From positions 6,751 to 70,750 of the forward strand of contig JBPCXR010000268.1 in NCBI GenBank assembly GCA_051027215.1: DNA of 64,000 nucleotides, in the 5' to 3' direction. How positions within the stretch are numbered: position 1 is the stretch's first letter; every line of letters starts with the position of its first letter. Below are positions 24,343-33,949 of this stretch, piece after piece. The notes beneath the pieces were generated by a model. That model saw only the letters and a list, made by a program, of their open reading frames with translations. It was not told the origin of the DNA and ran no database searches. The DNA is from CALHVX01 sp051027215 (lineage in GTDB: Bacteria; Pseudomonadota; Gammaproteobacteria; Pseudomonadales; Azotimanducaceae). A program made the translations under genes and the position numbers.

Positions 24343-26784
24343 TCATGCTCGCAGCACTGACTGCTGGAAGCTCACATCGATAACCGAGCCAGAGGCTCGC
24401 ATAACGTCTAGTACGGTCTGAGTGGGACACAGCCCGCCGTCGTCGCTTTCTCGAACCAGGCCGCGCTCGATGAGTGCTGCGATGAAACCGTCGAACAATC
24501 TCTCATCGAAAAATTCCGGTGAATTCAATCCCAACAGGCGCGACAATTTCTTGGCTACCCGCTGACTGCGAAGACGCAAGTTTTCGGAGTCAAGCTCCCC
24601 TGGCTGAGCTCGAGTGAGCTGGGCGATGACGATGTACATTCGCTCGAGAATTTGTGATACCACCTGGCCCAGCAGCGCTAGACGCTGAGCGTTCGGGTCG
24701 GTGACCTCGGGAGGGCGTAGTTGCTCGCTGTCTGCCTTGAGCAAACCGACGGCAACTAAGTGATCAATCCAACGATCATAAGCACCCTCATCCACCAGCG
24801 TGCTCAGCTCTAGGGCTAGGAATGGAAAAAGCGTAGCCAGCATTGCTCGCAGTCGCTGGCGCTCTATGGGTCGCCGACGTTTGACGACTAGGCACGCGAT
24901 CAGCGCCGGTAGCGCCAAAGTGTGGGTTACATTGTTGCGATACCAGGTCATTAATACAGCCGTGTAAGGGTCGTGGCTGACAAGCTCACCAAACTCAGTG
25001 GCTTCTTTTTGGGCAAATCCCAGACGCACCACTTCGTCAATGGCCTGAGCGCCGTCAAACTCCGGTAGTAAGTAGTTGTGGTGCTGGCCATCCATACGTA
25101 GCAGCTGTTGGTACAGGTCGATCTGACTGGTCAGCAGCTCGCATTCGATGGCAAGCCGGGGTGTCGCCAGGGTGACTAAAGCGACCATGTTCACCGGATT
25201 TAGCACTGCGGCCTCGTTGATGGCGGCCATGAGCGATTCGCCCAGTCTGGTGTGCCGCTCGGCGTCGCTTCCTGGGTTCGTTTCGAGCCACTGCTCCAAG
25301 CTAATTGGCGTCCCGACATTGACGATGACTTTGCCAAAATTCTGCCGTATCAGGCGCACGTTGCGGAGTACGTCGGTGAAGTTTTCCTTATGTTTACGGC
25401 CGCCCCGAAGCTGCTCGTGGTAGGCATTGGCTTCAATGAGCTTTTCGTAGCTGAAATAGACTGGAACGAAAGACACCGGCCGTGGAATGCCACGACGGTA
25501 GTGATCCAGTGTCATCCGTAACAGCCCCGTCCTCGCGGGCAACAACCGACCTGTGCGGCTGCGGCCACCTTCGGGGAAGAACTCCACACAGTGTCCCCGG
25601 CGATAAACCTGGTACAAATATTCGGAGAACACCGCGGTATAAAGCGCGTCGTCGCGAAAGCTGCGGCGCATAAAAAATGCGCCACCGCGGCGCAAGATAT
25701 TACCGATCACTGGGATGTCTAGATTGTCGCCTGCAGCAATGTGCGGAATCATTCGACCGTGTTGAAACAACAGATAGGACAGCAATAGATAATCTACGTG
25801 GCTACGATGAGAAGGCACGTAGATTATCGTGTGGCCCTCGATATTCTGCGAGAGCCCGTCTAAGCCCTGAATTTCTACGCCGTCGTAGATGCGGTTCCAA
25901 AACCAGCGCAGCAGACGCTCTAGGACCCGCACGGTGGCATAGGACATGTTCGAGAAGATGCTGCGCGTGTGCTTCTGGGCTGCCCGGTTCAGACCTTTGC
26001 CCGTACGTGTGCGTCGGCGCTCGCTGTCTTTGCTGTCGGCGTTGGCACTGTCCTGGGTCAGGCGGGCGATGGTCTCACGAACTCGGCGGCTATCGACGAC
26101 TTGGCTGGAGAGCGTGCGACGGTGGGAAAAATCCGGCCCCATTGCCGATAGCCTTAGGTCTCGCAACTGCACTCTTAGCAATCTAGCGGTGCGACGCAAT
26201 AGGCGTGGTGGGTCGAGCTCAGCGTCAGCGAGCTCTGACAACGGCAGTGCTCGACCGAAGCTGACGACGATGTCGCGGCGATTAAACAGCAGGTTTAGAA
26301 AACGGCGTAGCCGCGAAGTTACTGCCCAGTTCTCCGAAAGCATCAATCGCCATAATGATCCCTCGCGATTCGGAGCGCGTCCCCATTGGACCATGACGGG
26401 TACCAGCGCGGCTGGCTGGTCATTGCGACTGCGTGCCGCAAGTGTGCCCGCGGTGTCGAGGATGCGGGTCATACGTTGCGAGTGGCGGGTCATGGTGTTG
26501 CGCCGCAATAGGCCCTTGCCTGGTCGATTGAGAAAGAAAAAGCGGCGGGCTTCTGTGTGTTCCCCCAGTGTTATCGCGGATAGCGGCCCGGCGATACCCT
26601 GTTCCGCACACATGAGGTCCAACACGATGATGTCAGACAGGGAACGATTGCCGAGCACGTAGATCTGCTGCTCGGAATCTGATAGGGGTGGTTTGCTACC
26701 GAGTTTCGGCCGAGCGATGCGCTCGATCACCGCGCGCGAGAGACGGTAGCGCAATGAGCGCGCGTGATTGCCAGCGACGCTCAC
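24343..26784 (-). CDS. plsB: glycerol-3-phosphate 1-O-acyltransferase
   Basis: The 813-residue inner-membrane enzyme makes lysophosphatidate, the first step of phospholipid synthesis. The acyltransferase motif HRSHVD (H-x4-D) is at residues 326-331, followed by block II near GGAFFMRRSFRDD, block III FFPEGGRSRTGRLLPARTG, and block IV with VPVYFSYEKL. Length matches E. coli PlsB (807). The start is GTG 26784. It is last in the minus-strand run after gspD, 84 bp downstream of a stem-loop, the same region where plsB lies in Pseudomonas. Confidence 0.96.
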   Translation of the reverse strand: MSVAGNHARSLRYRLSRAVIERIARPKLGSKPPLSDSEQQIYVLGNRSLSDIIVLDLMCAEQGIAGPLSAITLGEHTEARRFFFLNRPGKGLLRRNTMTRHSQRMTRILDTAGTLAARSRNDQPAALVPVMVQWGRAPNREGSLWRLMLSENWAVTSRLRRFLNLLFNRRDIVVSFGRALPLSELADAELDPPRLLRRTARLLRVQLRDLRLSAMGPDFSHRRTLSSQVVDSRRVRETIARLTQDSANADSKDSERRRTRTGKGLNRAAQKHTRSIFSNMSYATVRVLERLLRWFWNRIYDGVEIQGLDGLSQNIEGHTIIYVPSHRSHVDYLLLSYLLFQHGRMIPHIAAGDNLDIPVIGNILRRGGAFFMRRSFRDDALYTAVFSEYLYQVYRRGHCVEFFPEGGRSRTGRLLPARTGLLRMTLDHYRRGIPRPVSFVPVYFSYEKLIEANAYHEQLRGGRKHKENFTDVLRNVRLIRQNFGKVIVNVGTPISLEQWLETNPGSDAERHTRLGESLMAAINEAAVLNPVNMVALVTLATPRLAIECELLTSQIDLYQQLLRMDGQHHNYLLPEFDGAQAIDEVVRLGFAQKEATEFGELVSHDPYTAVLMTWYRNNVTHTLALPALIACLVVKRRRPIERQRLRAMLATLFPFLALELSTLVDEGAYDRWIDHLVAVGLLKADSEQLRPPEVTDPNAQRLALLGQVVSQILERMYIVIAQLTRAQPGELDSENLRLRSQRVAKKLSRLLGLNSPEFFDERLFDGFIAALIERGLVRESDDGGLCPTQTVLDVMRASGSVIDVSFQQSVLRA

Positions 26785-26845
26785 AAGCGCTATGAATTCA
26801 CGGCGAAAGATTCAACCCGGGAGCTGGCGGCAGATGACGGCCGGT

Positions 26846-26868
26846 AGCCCTCGTCGTTACTGAGGGCT
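26846..26868 (-). terminator. stem-loop directly after the gspD stop codon
   Basis: On the minus strand a perfect 7-bp stem AGCCCTC/GAGGGCT with a 9-nt loop begins right after the gspD TAA. No T tract follows on that strand, so termination would be inefficient. It may be an attenuator or an mRNA-stabilising 3' hairpin between gspD and plsB. Confidence 0.35.
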
Positions 26869-28821
26869 TTAGCGATCGTTATTGAGCGGCAGGCGCTTGC
26901 CCTCGACCACGTCATCCAAGTCTTCGTAGCCGGCTCCCCGCGTCCGGATTTCCACTTCCCAGATGTTGCTGTATTTGCGGTTGGTGACTTCGTTGGCATC
27001 TTTTTTGTTGCGAATCACACTGGGCCGCAAGAATACCAATAAGTTTCGCTTGGTGTGGGACTTGTTCTTAGACCTGAACAGGTGGCCGAGGACGGGAATA
27101 TCGCCCAGCAGCGGCACCTTGCGGGTGGAGTCGGAGATGTCATCCTGCATCAAGCCGCCAAGCACAATGGTCTGCTTGTCGTTAGCCAGAATGGTTGTGT
27201 CGATGGTGCGTTTGGAGGTGACCACGTCGGAGAACCCGTCAGCGCCGATGGGGATGCCGGAGTCGACCACGTTGGTGACTTCCTGGGCGACTTCTAGGCG
27301 CACCGCATCCCCGTCATGCACATGTGGGGTTACAGTTAGCTGCAGTCCGACGTCCTCACGCTGAATCGTGGTGAAGGGGTTGTTGACGCCGTCTGCGGCC
27401 GTGGTAAACGAACCGGTTCGGAACGGAACTTCGTTACCGACCACAATCTTCGCTTCCTGATTGTCGAGGGTTAGTATGCTCGGGGTTGAGAGTAGGTTGG
27501 CATCGGTGTTGGTCGCGAGCGCTTGTATGACCGCGCCAAAAGATACACCGCCCGCATCGATTTTCGCTGCTGCGATCGTTGGGCTGGAGATGCTCCCAAT
27601 GCCCGAAATAACGTCGATGCCGTCGCCGTCTTCATTGACAATGCCGCTAAGCAAGGAGCCGACAGTGCCGTTTAACGTGGTGCTTGCTAATGGCACTGTC
27701 TGACCTGATTCGTCTGCTATAGCCATCTCAACGCCATAGGTCGAAGTGTCACTAATAGATATCTCAACAATGGCGGCTTCGATCAACACCTGTGAACGCC
27801 GAATGTCCAAAGCTTTGACCAGCTCCTTTATCTCCGCGATCTTCCCCGGGTCTGCCTTAACTACGATGGCGTTCAGCGACTCGTCGGCCTGAATGTTGGT
27901 TTGTTGAGCGCCATCCTCTTCACCGCCACCGGGCGTACTCGATAAACCGTTTAGAATTTCAGCCACTGCCGTCGCCTCTGCATGGCGCAGGGGTATGACT
28001 TGGGTGGAGCCGGACGCTGTGGTCGGTTGATCCAATTTGTCGACCAGTTTCAGTACTTCTGCGACGGGTCGAGATTTGCCTTTCACAATCAGGGTGTTGT
28101 TGCGCTCGTTGGCAATCAGGGTAATCTTCTGAGGACCTTTAGCGCCGCGGCCGATCTGATCTGGCGCGACACGCTCGAGCAGCGCAACCACAGTGCCCAC
28201 CCACGCATCCTTCATGGGTACCACGATCATCTCATCTTCGTCCGCGACATCGATTTGGCGGATAATGCGCATCAACCGAATGATATTGTCGGCGTGATCA
28301 CTGATGATAACGATGTTTGGCTGGGCCACCGCGGCGATATGCCCGTACTGGGGAATGAGCGGGCGCAAAATCTTCATTAGTTCAGCGGAATCAACGTTCT
28401 GCGCGGCGACGACTCTAGTAACCAACTCCTCAGGAGATACCGCGCCTAGATCACCACGCGCGCCCGGCGTTTGTTTGCCCATGGCGTTCTGTTGAATGCG
28501 TACGACTTCGCCGGACTGGGTGGCGGTGAAATTGTGCACGCGCAACACTGAAAGAAACAATGCATAGACCGCATCGCGATCCATGCTGGTGTTGGACATG
28601 ACGGTGACATTGCCCTTGAGCCGGGGATCGATGATGAAGGTCTTGCCGGTGATCTCAGCTACCTGAGAAACGAACTCGTGGATGTCGGCGTTCTTGATAT
28701 TGATCTTCCAGGTTTGCTCCTGAGCCAACGTTGGGACGCTCAGCAGAAGCGCGCTGATAAAGACAACTGTGGCCCGTTGCAAGCGGGTGAAGTTCAAGGC
28801 CATGGCGATAAATTGGGTCAT
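26869..28821 (-). CDS. gspD: type II secretion system secretin GspD
   Basis: The 650-residue outer-membrane channel subunit has a signal peptide ending near residue 33 (PTLAQ). The N0 domain follows (WKINIKNADIHEFVSQVAEITGKTFIIDP), then N1-N3 repeats (DSAELMKILRPLIPQYGHIAAV; VVALLERV; STQVIPLRHAEATAVAEIL). The C-terminal secretin domain is present (VGNEVPFRTGSF to VVLGGLMQDDISDSTRKVPLLGDIPVLGHLFR). The multimer forms the exit pore for folded exoproteins. It lies 2 nt after gspC on the same strand. The rest of the secretion machinery (gspE-M) is not in the window. No lipobox, so a pilotin may be required. Confidence 0.95.
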   Translation of the reverse strand: MTQFIAMALNFTRLQRATVVFISALLLSVPTLAQEQTWKINIKNADIHEFVSQVAEITGKTFIIDPRLKGNVTVMSNTSMDRDAVYALFLSVLRVHNFTATQSGEVVRIQQNAMGKQTPGARGDLGAVSPEELVTRVVAAQNVDSAELMKILRPLIPQYGHIAAVAQPNIVIISDHADNIIRLMRIIRQIDVADEDEMIVVPMKDAWVGTVVALLERVAPDQIGRGAKGPQKITLIANERNNTLIVKGKSRPVAEVLKLVDKLDQPTTASGSTQVIPLRHAEATAVAEILNGLSSTPGGGEEDGAQQTNIQADESLNAIVVKADPGKIAEIKELVKALDIRRSQVLIEAAIVEISISDTSTYGVEMAIADESGQTVPLASTTLNGTVGSLLSGIVNEDGDGIDVISGIGSISSPTIAAAKIDAGGVSFGAVIQALATNTDANLLSTPSILTLDNQEAKIVVGNEVPFRTGSFTTAADGVNNPFTTIQREDVGLQLTVTPHVHDGDAVRLEVAQEVTNVVDSGIPIGADGFSDVVTSKRTIDTTILANDKQTIVLGGLMQDDISDSTRKVPLLGDIPVLGHLFRSKNKSHTKRNLLVFLRPSVIRNKKDANEVTNRKYSNIWEVEIRTRGAGYEDLDDVVEGKRLPLNNDR

Positions 28822-28823
28822 AG

Positions 28824-29747
28824 TTACTTCAACGATGCGGTGACGTAAAAGCGGCGTGAGCCGCGCTGTACCTCGAGTCGTGCAGATCCTTGTGCAAGTA
28901 AGCTGTTCATTTGTAATTGATCCTGCTGGACATTGCCAACGGGCTGACCGTTCACAGATAAAATCACGTCGCCGGATTTCAGCCCGGTTCGGCTTAAATA
29001 GGGGGAGCTGGCCAGATTTCCTAGCTGGTAGCCCCCGCCTTGCGCTCCTGAGACCGGCTTCACGCCGAGCTCGTTGAGCAGTCCCTCGGGATCCTCTGTG
29101 AGCTTGTCACGATACGCTTCCAAAAATTCCCGGGGGGTACGAGGCTGTCGTTCTGCGACGGACTCCCCATAAGAAGCGTCGCCTCCGTCGCTCTCCGTGG
29201 CCTCGTTGCCGGGGACTGTTGCATCCTCTTCATGGGGATCGGCGACGAAACCACTACTAAGGGTGGTGAACTCCAATTTCTCATTGATACCACCGCGGCG
29301 CAGAATAATGTGGGTGCCATACACTTCCACCAAGGTGGCATTACCTGGAACGTCTTCACCCACTGCATACAGCTTGCCCGCCTTGTTCTTCTGGGCGACG
29401 ATTGCCGCAGAATCTTCAGGTACCTCTGCCACGAATACCCCGTGCAGCTCCAACGGCAGACGGGTAACTTCAACATCGGTTTGGTCTGCCTGGGCCACTG
29501 CTTCTTGCACGAACTCGCCAAAAAGGTGCTTGTTGGCAACTGTGTTGACATTAAATGGTTGACGCAGGGCGCCACTATTAGGTGTGGGCACAGGGCTAGT
29601 CTTGGCGGAGGCCATAGCGGAGGTGCTGGCTGGATCGGCAACAAAGTACAGCACGCCTGTTGCCAGGGTGTAGGCAATTCCCACGACGATGAGCCAGCGC
29701 GCCAGTTCGGCGGCCCTGGGTAGCCATTGATTCAATACTGCGGTCAT
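28824..29747 (-). CDS. gspC: type II secretion system protein GspC
   Basis: The 307-residue inner-membrane protein links the inner-membrane platform to the GspD secretin. A transmembrane helix at about residues 16-36 follows a short cytoplasmic tail. The periplasmic homology region lies at about 70-165 (KHLFGEF, LELHGVFVAEVPEDSAAIVAQKNK), and a C-terminal PDZ domain at about 215-305 (LKSGDVILSVNGQPVGNV). An acidic, Ser/Glu-rich linker separates the two. It is 26 bp downstream of gspN and 2 nt upstream of gspD; gspC and gspD are normally co-transcribed. Confidence 0.92.
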   Translation of the reverse strand: MTAVLNQWLPRAAELARWLIVVGIAYTLATGVLYFVADPASTSAMASAKTSPVPTPNSGALRQPFNVNTVANKHLFGEFVQEAVAQADQTDVEVTRLPLELHGVFVAEVPEDSAAIVAQKNKAGKLYAVGEDVPGNATLVEVYGTHIILRRGGINEKLEFTTLSSGFVADPHEEDATVPGNEATESDGGDASYGESVAERQPRTPREFLEAYRDKLTEDPEGLLNELGVKPVSGAQGGGYQLGNLASSPYLSRTGLKSGDVILSVNGQPVGNVQQDQLQMNSLLAQGSARLEVQRGSRRFYVTASLK

Positions 29748-29773
29748 GTTCGTCCTTTGTCCCCTAGAAGATC

Positions 29774-30499
29774 TTAGAAGACCTGCTGCTCGACCTCCAG
29801 AACCACCGCGTGATCCGGTTCACTGCCTGGCCATGGCATACCCACAATTTGTGTAAAGCGCCGGGTCAGTGAAACTTTGACGAATCCTGAATCCATCAGA
29901 CGAAGAGTAAGCACCGGAAAATTAACGCCGTCTGAATAAATCGTCGCCAGTGGTAGATCGGCCTCATCCAAGCTCAAATCGGCCCGCATTGGCGGCAGCT
30001 GCTGGGTCGCTTGGCGTCCTTCTAAAGCATAGCTCACAATGCCGCCAGCCCAGTGGATCTGCCCATTTAGTGCGGTAACGCGCTGTTCAACCAGTTCGAC
30101 GCTGACGGCCTCGGGCTCCAGCGCGCCTGACATCGACAGCTCATAGTCAGCCAGCAGCTGATTGATCAGCGCGGCCTGCACTTCGCCATTGGTGCTCGCA
30201 TTGACGCTTTTGGTAGCGACAGCCACCTCACCGGTCAGTGCCAGGTTGGAACCCGCCAGCTGGTAGCTTGCGGCCATACGCCCGCTGAGCAGTGCCGTTG
30301 GTTGAGCGCGCCAATGCAGATCGCCCAACGGTGTCTGTGCGACCGCCAGTAGCCCTTGACCTTGCCACAGCGTACCGCGCAACTGTTGCACATCGATGTC
30401 GGGCACAGTCGCCAGCGGCTGCTTCAGCAAGGTTGCTGGAGCCATGTAGATCAGTAGCGCGATAATGACGACGATACCGACCAGCACATAGCGAATCAT
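29774..30499 (-). CDS. gspN: type II secretion system protein GspN
   Basis: The 241-residue protein has one N-terminal membrane helix (about residues 3-20, VLVGIVVIIALLIYMAPA), then a beta-rich periplasmic domain with VQQLRGTLWQGQG and ALEGRQATQQLPPMRADLSLDEADL, the pattern of GspN. GspN is an accessory component present in only some type II systems; its job is not settled. The ATG overlaps the dapE stop by 4 nt, so it appears to be translated from the dap message. Assigned by topology, motif pattern and the adjacent gspC-gspD. Confidence 0.85.
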   Translation of the reverse strand: MIRYVLVGIVVIIALLIYMAPATLLKQPLATVPDIDVQQLRGTLWQGQGLLAVAQTPLGDLHWRAQPTALLSGRMAASYQLAGSNLALTGEVAVATKSVNASTNGEVQAALINQLLADYELSMSGALEPEAVSVELVEQRVTALNGQIHWAGGIVSYALEGRQATQQLPPMRADLSLDEADLPLATIYSDGVNFPVLTLRLMDSGFVKVSLTRRFTQIVGMPWPGSEPDHAVVLEVEQQVF

Positions 30500-31656
30500 G
30501 TCGCTGACTCTAGCTGGATTAAAATTTCTTGGTAGATCTGTGCCAGCGGTGCTAAATCACTCACGCGTACACATTCATCAATCTTGTGGATGGTAGCGTT
30601 GCATGGCCCGAGCTCCACTACCTGGACACCCAACGGTGCAATGAAGCGACCGTCAGAGGTACCACCCGAGGTCGATAGAGCCGGTGGGGCGCCGGTAACC
30701 TGAGCAATAGCCGCAGACACCGCGGCAGTCAGCGTCCCTCGCGGTGTTAGGAATGGCTCACCGGATAACGTCCACTCGAGCTCATAGTGCAGATCAAAGT
30801 GCGCGAGCAACTCAGCCACTCGTTGCTTTAAGCCTTCCGCCGTTTGTTCAGTGCAAAAGCGAAAATTAAACCAAGCTTCTACCTGCCCTGGCACCACATT
30901 GCTGGCCCCGGTCCCACCATTGATGTTAGAGATTTGCAGGCTGGTAGCGGGATAGTAGTCATTGCCTTCATCCCACACGGTGTTTGCCAGTTCTGCCAGT
31001 GCTGGTGCTAGCGCGTGGATCGGATTGCTGGCCAGTTCTGGGTAAGCAACATGCCCCTGTTTGCCGATGGCAGTTAGATGCGCATTGAGCGAGCCGCGGC
31101 GGCCGTTGCGCACTACATCACCCAGGTGCTGCGAAGAAGAAGGCTCGCCGACGATACAGTAGTCTGGGCACTGGCCGCGCTCGCGCAGCAACTCGACTAC
31201 TCGCACTGTGCCGTCCACCGCAGGGCCTTCCTCGTCACTGGTGATCAGAAAGCCAATTTGCAAACGCGGAGTGCTGCTACTGAGCAATTGTTCGCAGGCG
31301 ACGACCATGGCTGCGAGGCTCGCTTTCATGTCCGCAGCGCCGCGCCCATAAAGAAAGCCGTCTTTGATTTGAGCGGCGAAGGGGTCTACCGACCATTGTG
31401 AGCGCGGACCGGTGGGTACTACGTCCGTATGCCCGGCGAATATCACCCATGGCCCAGCGTCGCCCCAAGTGGCCCAGAGATTGTCCACTGCGCCGTAGCG
31501 CAGGTGCTCGATCTCGAATCCTAGTGGCGCTAAGCGCTCGGCGATTAAGCGCTGACAGCCGCCATCGTCTGGCGTTACGCTGGGACATTGCACCAGCGTT
31601 TGGGTCAACGCTAGTACTGCATCGGCCAGCGGTTCAGTTGTGCGCGTGGAGGGCAT
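30496..31656 (-). CDS. dapE: succinyl-diaminopimelate desuccinylase
   Basis: The 386-residue zinc hydrolase yields LL-diaminopimelate for lysine and peptidoglycan. Metal ligands and catalytic residues are visible: H76 and D78 (FAGHTDVVPTGP), D109 (YGRGAADMKAS) and E142/E143 (TSDEEGPAVDGT). The dimerisation domain and a C-terminal histidine block (PCNATIHKIDECVRV) follow. The ATG at 31656 overlaps the dapD 3' end by 23 nt. Its own end overlaps gspN by 4 nt. Confidence 0.96.
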   Translation of the reverse strand: MPSTRTTEPLADAVLALTQTLVQCPSVTPDDGGCQRLIAERLAPLGFEIEHLRYGAVDNLWATWGDAGPWVIFAGHTDVVPTGPRSQWSVDPFAAQIKDGFLYGRGAADMKASLAAMVVACEQLLSSSTPRLQIGFLITSDEEGPAVDGTVRVVELLRERGQCPDYCIVGEPSSSQHLGDVVRNGRRGSLNAHLTAIGKQGHVAYPELASNPIHALAPALAELANTVWDEGNDYYPATSLQISNINGGTGASNVVPGQVEAWFNFRFCTEQTAEGLKQRVAELLAHFDLHYELEWTLSGEPFLTPRGTLTAAVSAAIAQVTGAPPALSTSGGTSDGRFIAPLGVQVVELGPCNATIHKIDECVRVSDLAPLAQIYQEILIQLESAT

Positions 31657-32650
31657 CGTTTAAGGCGATAGCTTTGCGATTGGTGCGGCATTCGACCCGG
31701 CCGTTGCGGGCGTTGCGAATGAATAGCAGGTCCGTCACGCCGGCCAGTTCTCGAGCCTTCACCATTTTCGCTTCGTTGCCGGCTTCATCCAGAACTTGTA
31801 CCGGCGTGCCAGCGGTTATGTACAGACCGGCTTCGATGGTAGAGCGATCGCCTAGTGGAATACCGGTTCCGGCATTCGCGCCGATTAGGCAGTGCTCGCC
31901 AACGGTAATGCGAATCTCACCACCGCCAGAAAGTGTTCCCTGGGTGCTAGAGCTACCCCCAAGGTCGGAGTGAGCGCCGACCATAACACCCTGAGAGATG
32001 CGCCCTTCAATCATGCTCGGGCCAATGGTACCGGCGTTGAAGTTAACGAAACCCTCGTGCATCACCGTGCTGCCATCGCCCAAGTAAGCACCGAGACGAA
32101 CGCGAGAGCTGTCGGCAATGCGTACCCCAGTTGGGTTCACGTAGTTCGTCATCTTCGGAAATTTGTCGATCGCGGTCACGTCCAGTGGCGCGCCCTGTAG
32201 GCGCGCGTGAATTTGCGCTTCGCTGATTTCGTCCACTGCCACAGGGCCTCTATTGGTCCACACCACATTTGGCAGTTGGGCGAAAATGTCCGAAAGGTTA
32301 AGGCTGTTCGGCAAAGCTAAGCGATGTGATAACAGGTGTAGCTTCAGATACGCTGATGCTGTGCTGTCGATCGCTTGGTCTTGAGGCAAATTGCACAGAA
32401 CTAAGGGCCGATCTGCTTCGGCCAAGAGCCGCGCAGCACGCTGGAGTTGGGCATCTGCAGTGATGTCGGCAAGGGTCGCGGCGGCCTCTGCGGAGACTTC
32501 CGTGGCACCTTTCTGGGCCTTGAGCCAATCCTGCTCGGCGCCGCTAGCCTGAACTCGAGGCGCGGGAAAGAAACAATCCAGCATCTGGCCGCTGCCAGCG
32601 TAACTTGCCAGGCCTAATCCGAAGGCGTTGAGAGACTGAGAGCTGTCCAT
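31634..32650 (-). CDS. dapD: tetrahydrodipicolinate N-succinyltransferase (long form)
   Basis: The 338-residue enzyme adds succinyl to tetrahydrodipicolinate in lysine synthesis. The C-terminal half is a left-handed beta helix, with hexapeptide turns such as VRLGAYLGDGSTVMHEGFVNFNAGT, and a GGSSSTQGTLSGGGEIRITVGEHCLIGANAG segment. It belongs to the long form seen in Pseudomonas (about 340 residues) and actinobacteria, not the 274-residue E. coli form. It follows dapC by 96 bp and precedes dapE, completing dapC-dapD-dapE in pathway order: dapD, dapC, dapE. Confidence 0.95.
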   Translation of the reverse strand: MDSSQSLNAFGLGLASYAGSGQMLDCFFPAPRVQASGAEQDWLKAQKGATEVSAEAAATLADITADAQLQRAARLLAEADRPLVLCNLPQDQAIDSTASAYLKLHLLSHRLALPNSLNLSDIFAQLPNVVWTNRGPVAVDEISEAQIHARLQGAPLDVTAIDKFPKMTNYVNPTGVRIADSSRVRLGAYLGDGSTVMHEGFVNFNAGTIGPSMIEGRISQGVMVGAHSDLGGSSSTQGTLSGGGEIRITVGEHCLIGANAGTGIPLGDRSTIEAGLYITAGTPVQVLDEAGNEAKMVKARELAGVTDLLFIRNARNGRVECRTNRKAIALNDALHAHN

Positions 32651-32746
32651 GGTTCGCGATCCATGTCTATTTGCGGGCGCGGTAACCTATCACACCCGCT
32701 TTTTAAGGACACTGTTTGCCGTTGTGTGTGTAGCGCAAGCGAGCGG

Positions 32747-33949
32747 TCATTGCTGGCAGCTGTGATCGGCAAATCGAGCGAGACGCGCTGCGGCCTCCCG
32801 ACACTCCGTAAGGGGGGCGACCCAGGCAATACGGACATGGCCACTTCCTGGATTCGGATCGCCACGTCCCAGGAAAGATCCAGGCAGCACAGTGATGTGT
32901 TCCGATTCGAACAGTGCGCTGGCGAAGCTTACGTCGTCCCCAGGCACAGGTAGCCAATAAAAAAAGCCGCCTTCAGGGCTGTTTACGGAAAAACGTGGGG
33001 CCAGCACCGGCAGTACCGCATTGAACTTTTCGCGGTAGGCCAACCTGTTGGCGGCCACGTGGGCTTCATCTGCCCAAGCCAAGGCGCTTACTGCTTGAGT
33101 GTGCGCCGGTAGGGCGCAGCCCTGATAGGTTCGATACTTCAAGTACTGTGCCAGCAGTTCGGCGTTTCCGGCCACCAGACCGCTGCGTAGGCCGGGCAGG
33201 TTGGAACGCTTGGAAAGGCTGTTAAACACCAAGCAGCGATGAAACTCAGGATCGCCTGCCGCTGCAGCTGCCTGCAACAAGCCAACGGGCGGTTGGGCTT
33301 CATCGGGGTAAATCTCCGAGTAGCACTCGTCGGAGGCGATGACAAAATCGTATTCGTGGGCCAGTGCCAGCAGCTTGCGTAGGTCTGTTTCGCTGGCTAC
33401 TGCGCCGGTTGGGTTGCCAGGTGAGCACAGATACAGCAGTTCTAGATTGCGCCATGTGCTTGGGCTGATCCGCTCCCAATCCGGCTGATAGTTGCGCTCG
33501 CCGGTGCACGGCAAGTACAGCGGTTGGGCGTTGCCCATGAGCGCCGCGCCTTCGTAGATCTGGTAGAAAGGGTTCGGCAATCCGACGATTGCCGAGGAGC
33601 GTCTCGACAACAGGGCTTGAGCAACGGAAAACAGGGCTTCGCGCGTGCCTGCCACAGGTAACACCTGGCGCGCTGGATCGACGCGAATCCCATAACGGCG
33701 ACTGAGCCACTGGGCCATAGCTTCGCGCAGCGCGTCGCTGCCCCGCGTAGTGGGGTAGGCGCCCAACGAAGCTCGCAAAGCGCTTGGTTCCGACAACGCT
33801 TTAACAACGAAATCGGGAGCTGGATGTTTGGGTTCGCCAAGGGAGAGCGCAATGTGAGGTTTATCTGCCGGTGCCGTCAGCGTGCCTTTCATTTGTGCAA
33901 GCCGTTCGAACGGATAGGCGTGCAAGCGCGCTAAGGCGGGATTAGTCAT
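32747..33949 (-). CDS. dapC: succinyldiaminopimelate transaminase
   Basis: This 400-residue PLP-dependent class I/II aminotransferase begins with the LHAYPFERLAQMKG start typical of DapC. It shows ALSLGEPKHPAPDF, CSPGNPTGAVASE, ASDECYSEIY, and the PLP-lysine block VFNSLSKRSNLPGLRSG, with the lysine near residue 244. It converts N-succinyl-2-amino-6-ketopimelate to succinyl-diaminopimelate. The ATG overlaps the end of glnD by 8 nt. glnD-dapC adjacency is also found in Pseudomonas, which supports the specific substrate. Confidence 0.93.
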   Translation of the reverse strand: MTNPALARLHAYPFERLAQMKGTLTAPADKPHIALSLGEPKHPAPDFVVKALSEPSALRASLGAYPTTRGSDALREAMAQWLSRRYGIRVDPARQVLPVAGTREALFSVAQALLSRRSSAIVGLPNPFYQIYEGAALMGNAQPLYLPCTGERNYQPDWERISPSTWRNLELLYLCSPGNPTGAVASETDLRKLLALAHEYDFVIASDECYSEIYPDEAQPPVGLLQAAAAAGDPEFHRCLVFNSLSKRSNLPGLRSGLVAGNAELLAQYLKYRTYQGCALPAHTQAVSALAWADEAHVAANRLAYREKFNAVLPVLAPRFSVNSPEGGFFYWLPVPGDDVSFASALFESEHITVLPGSFLGRGDPNPGSGHVRIAWVAPLTECREAAARLARFADHSCQQ

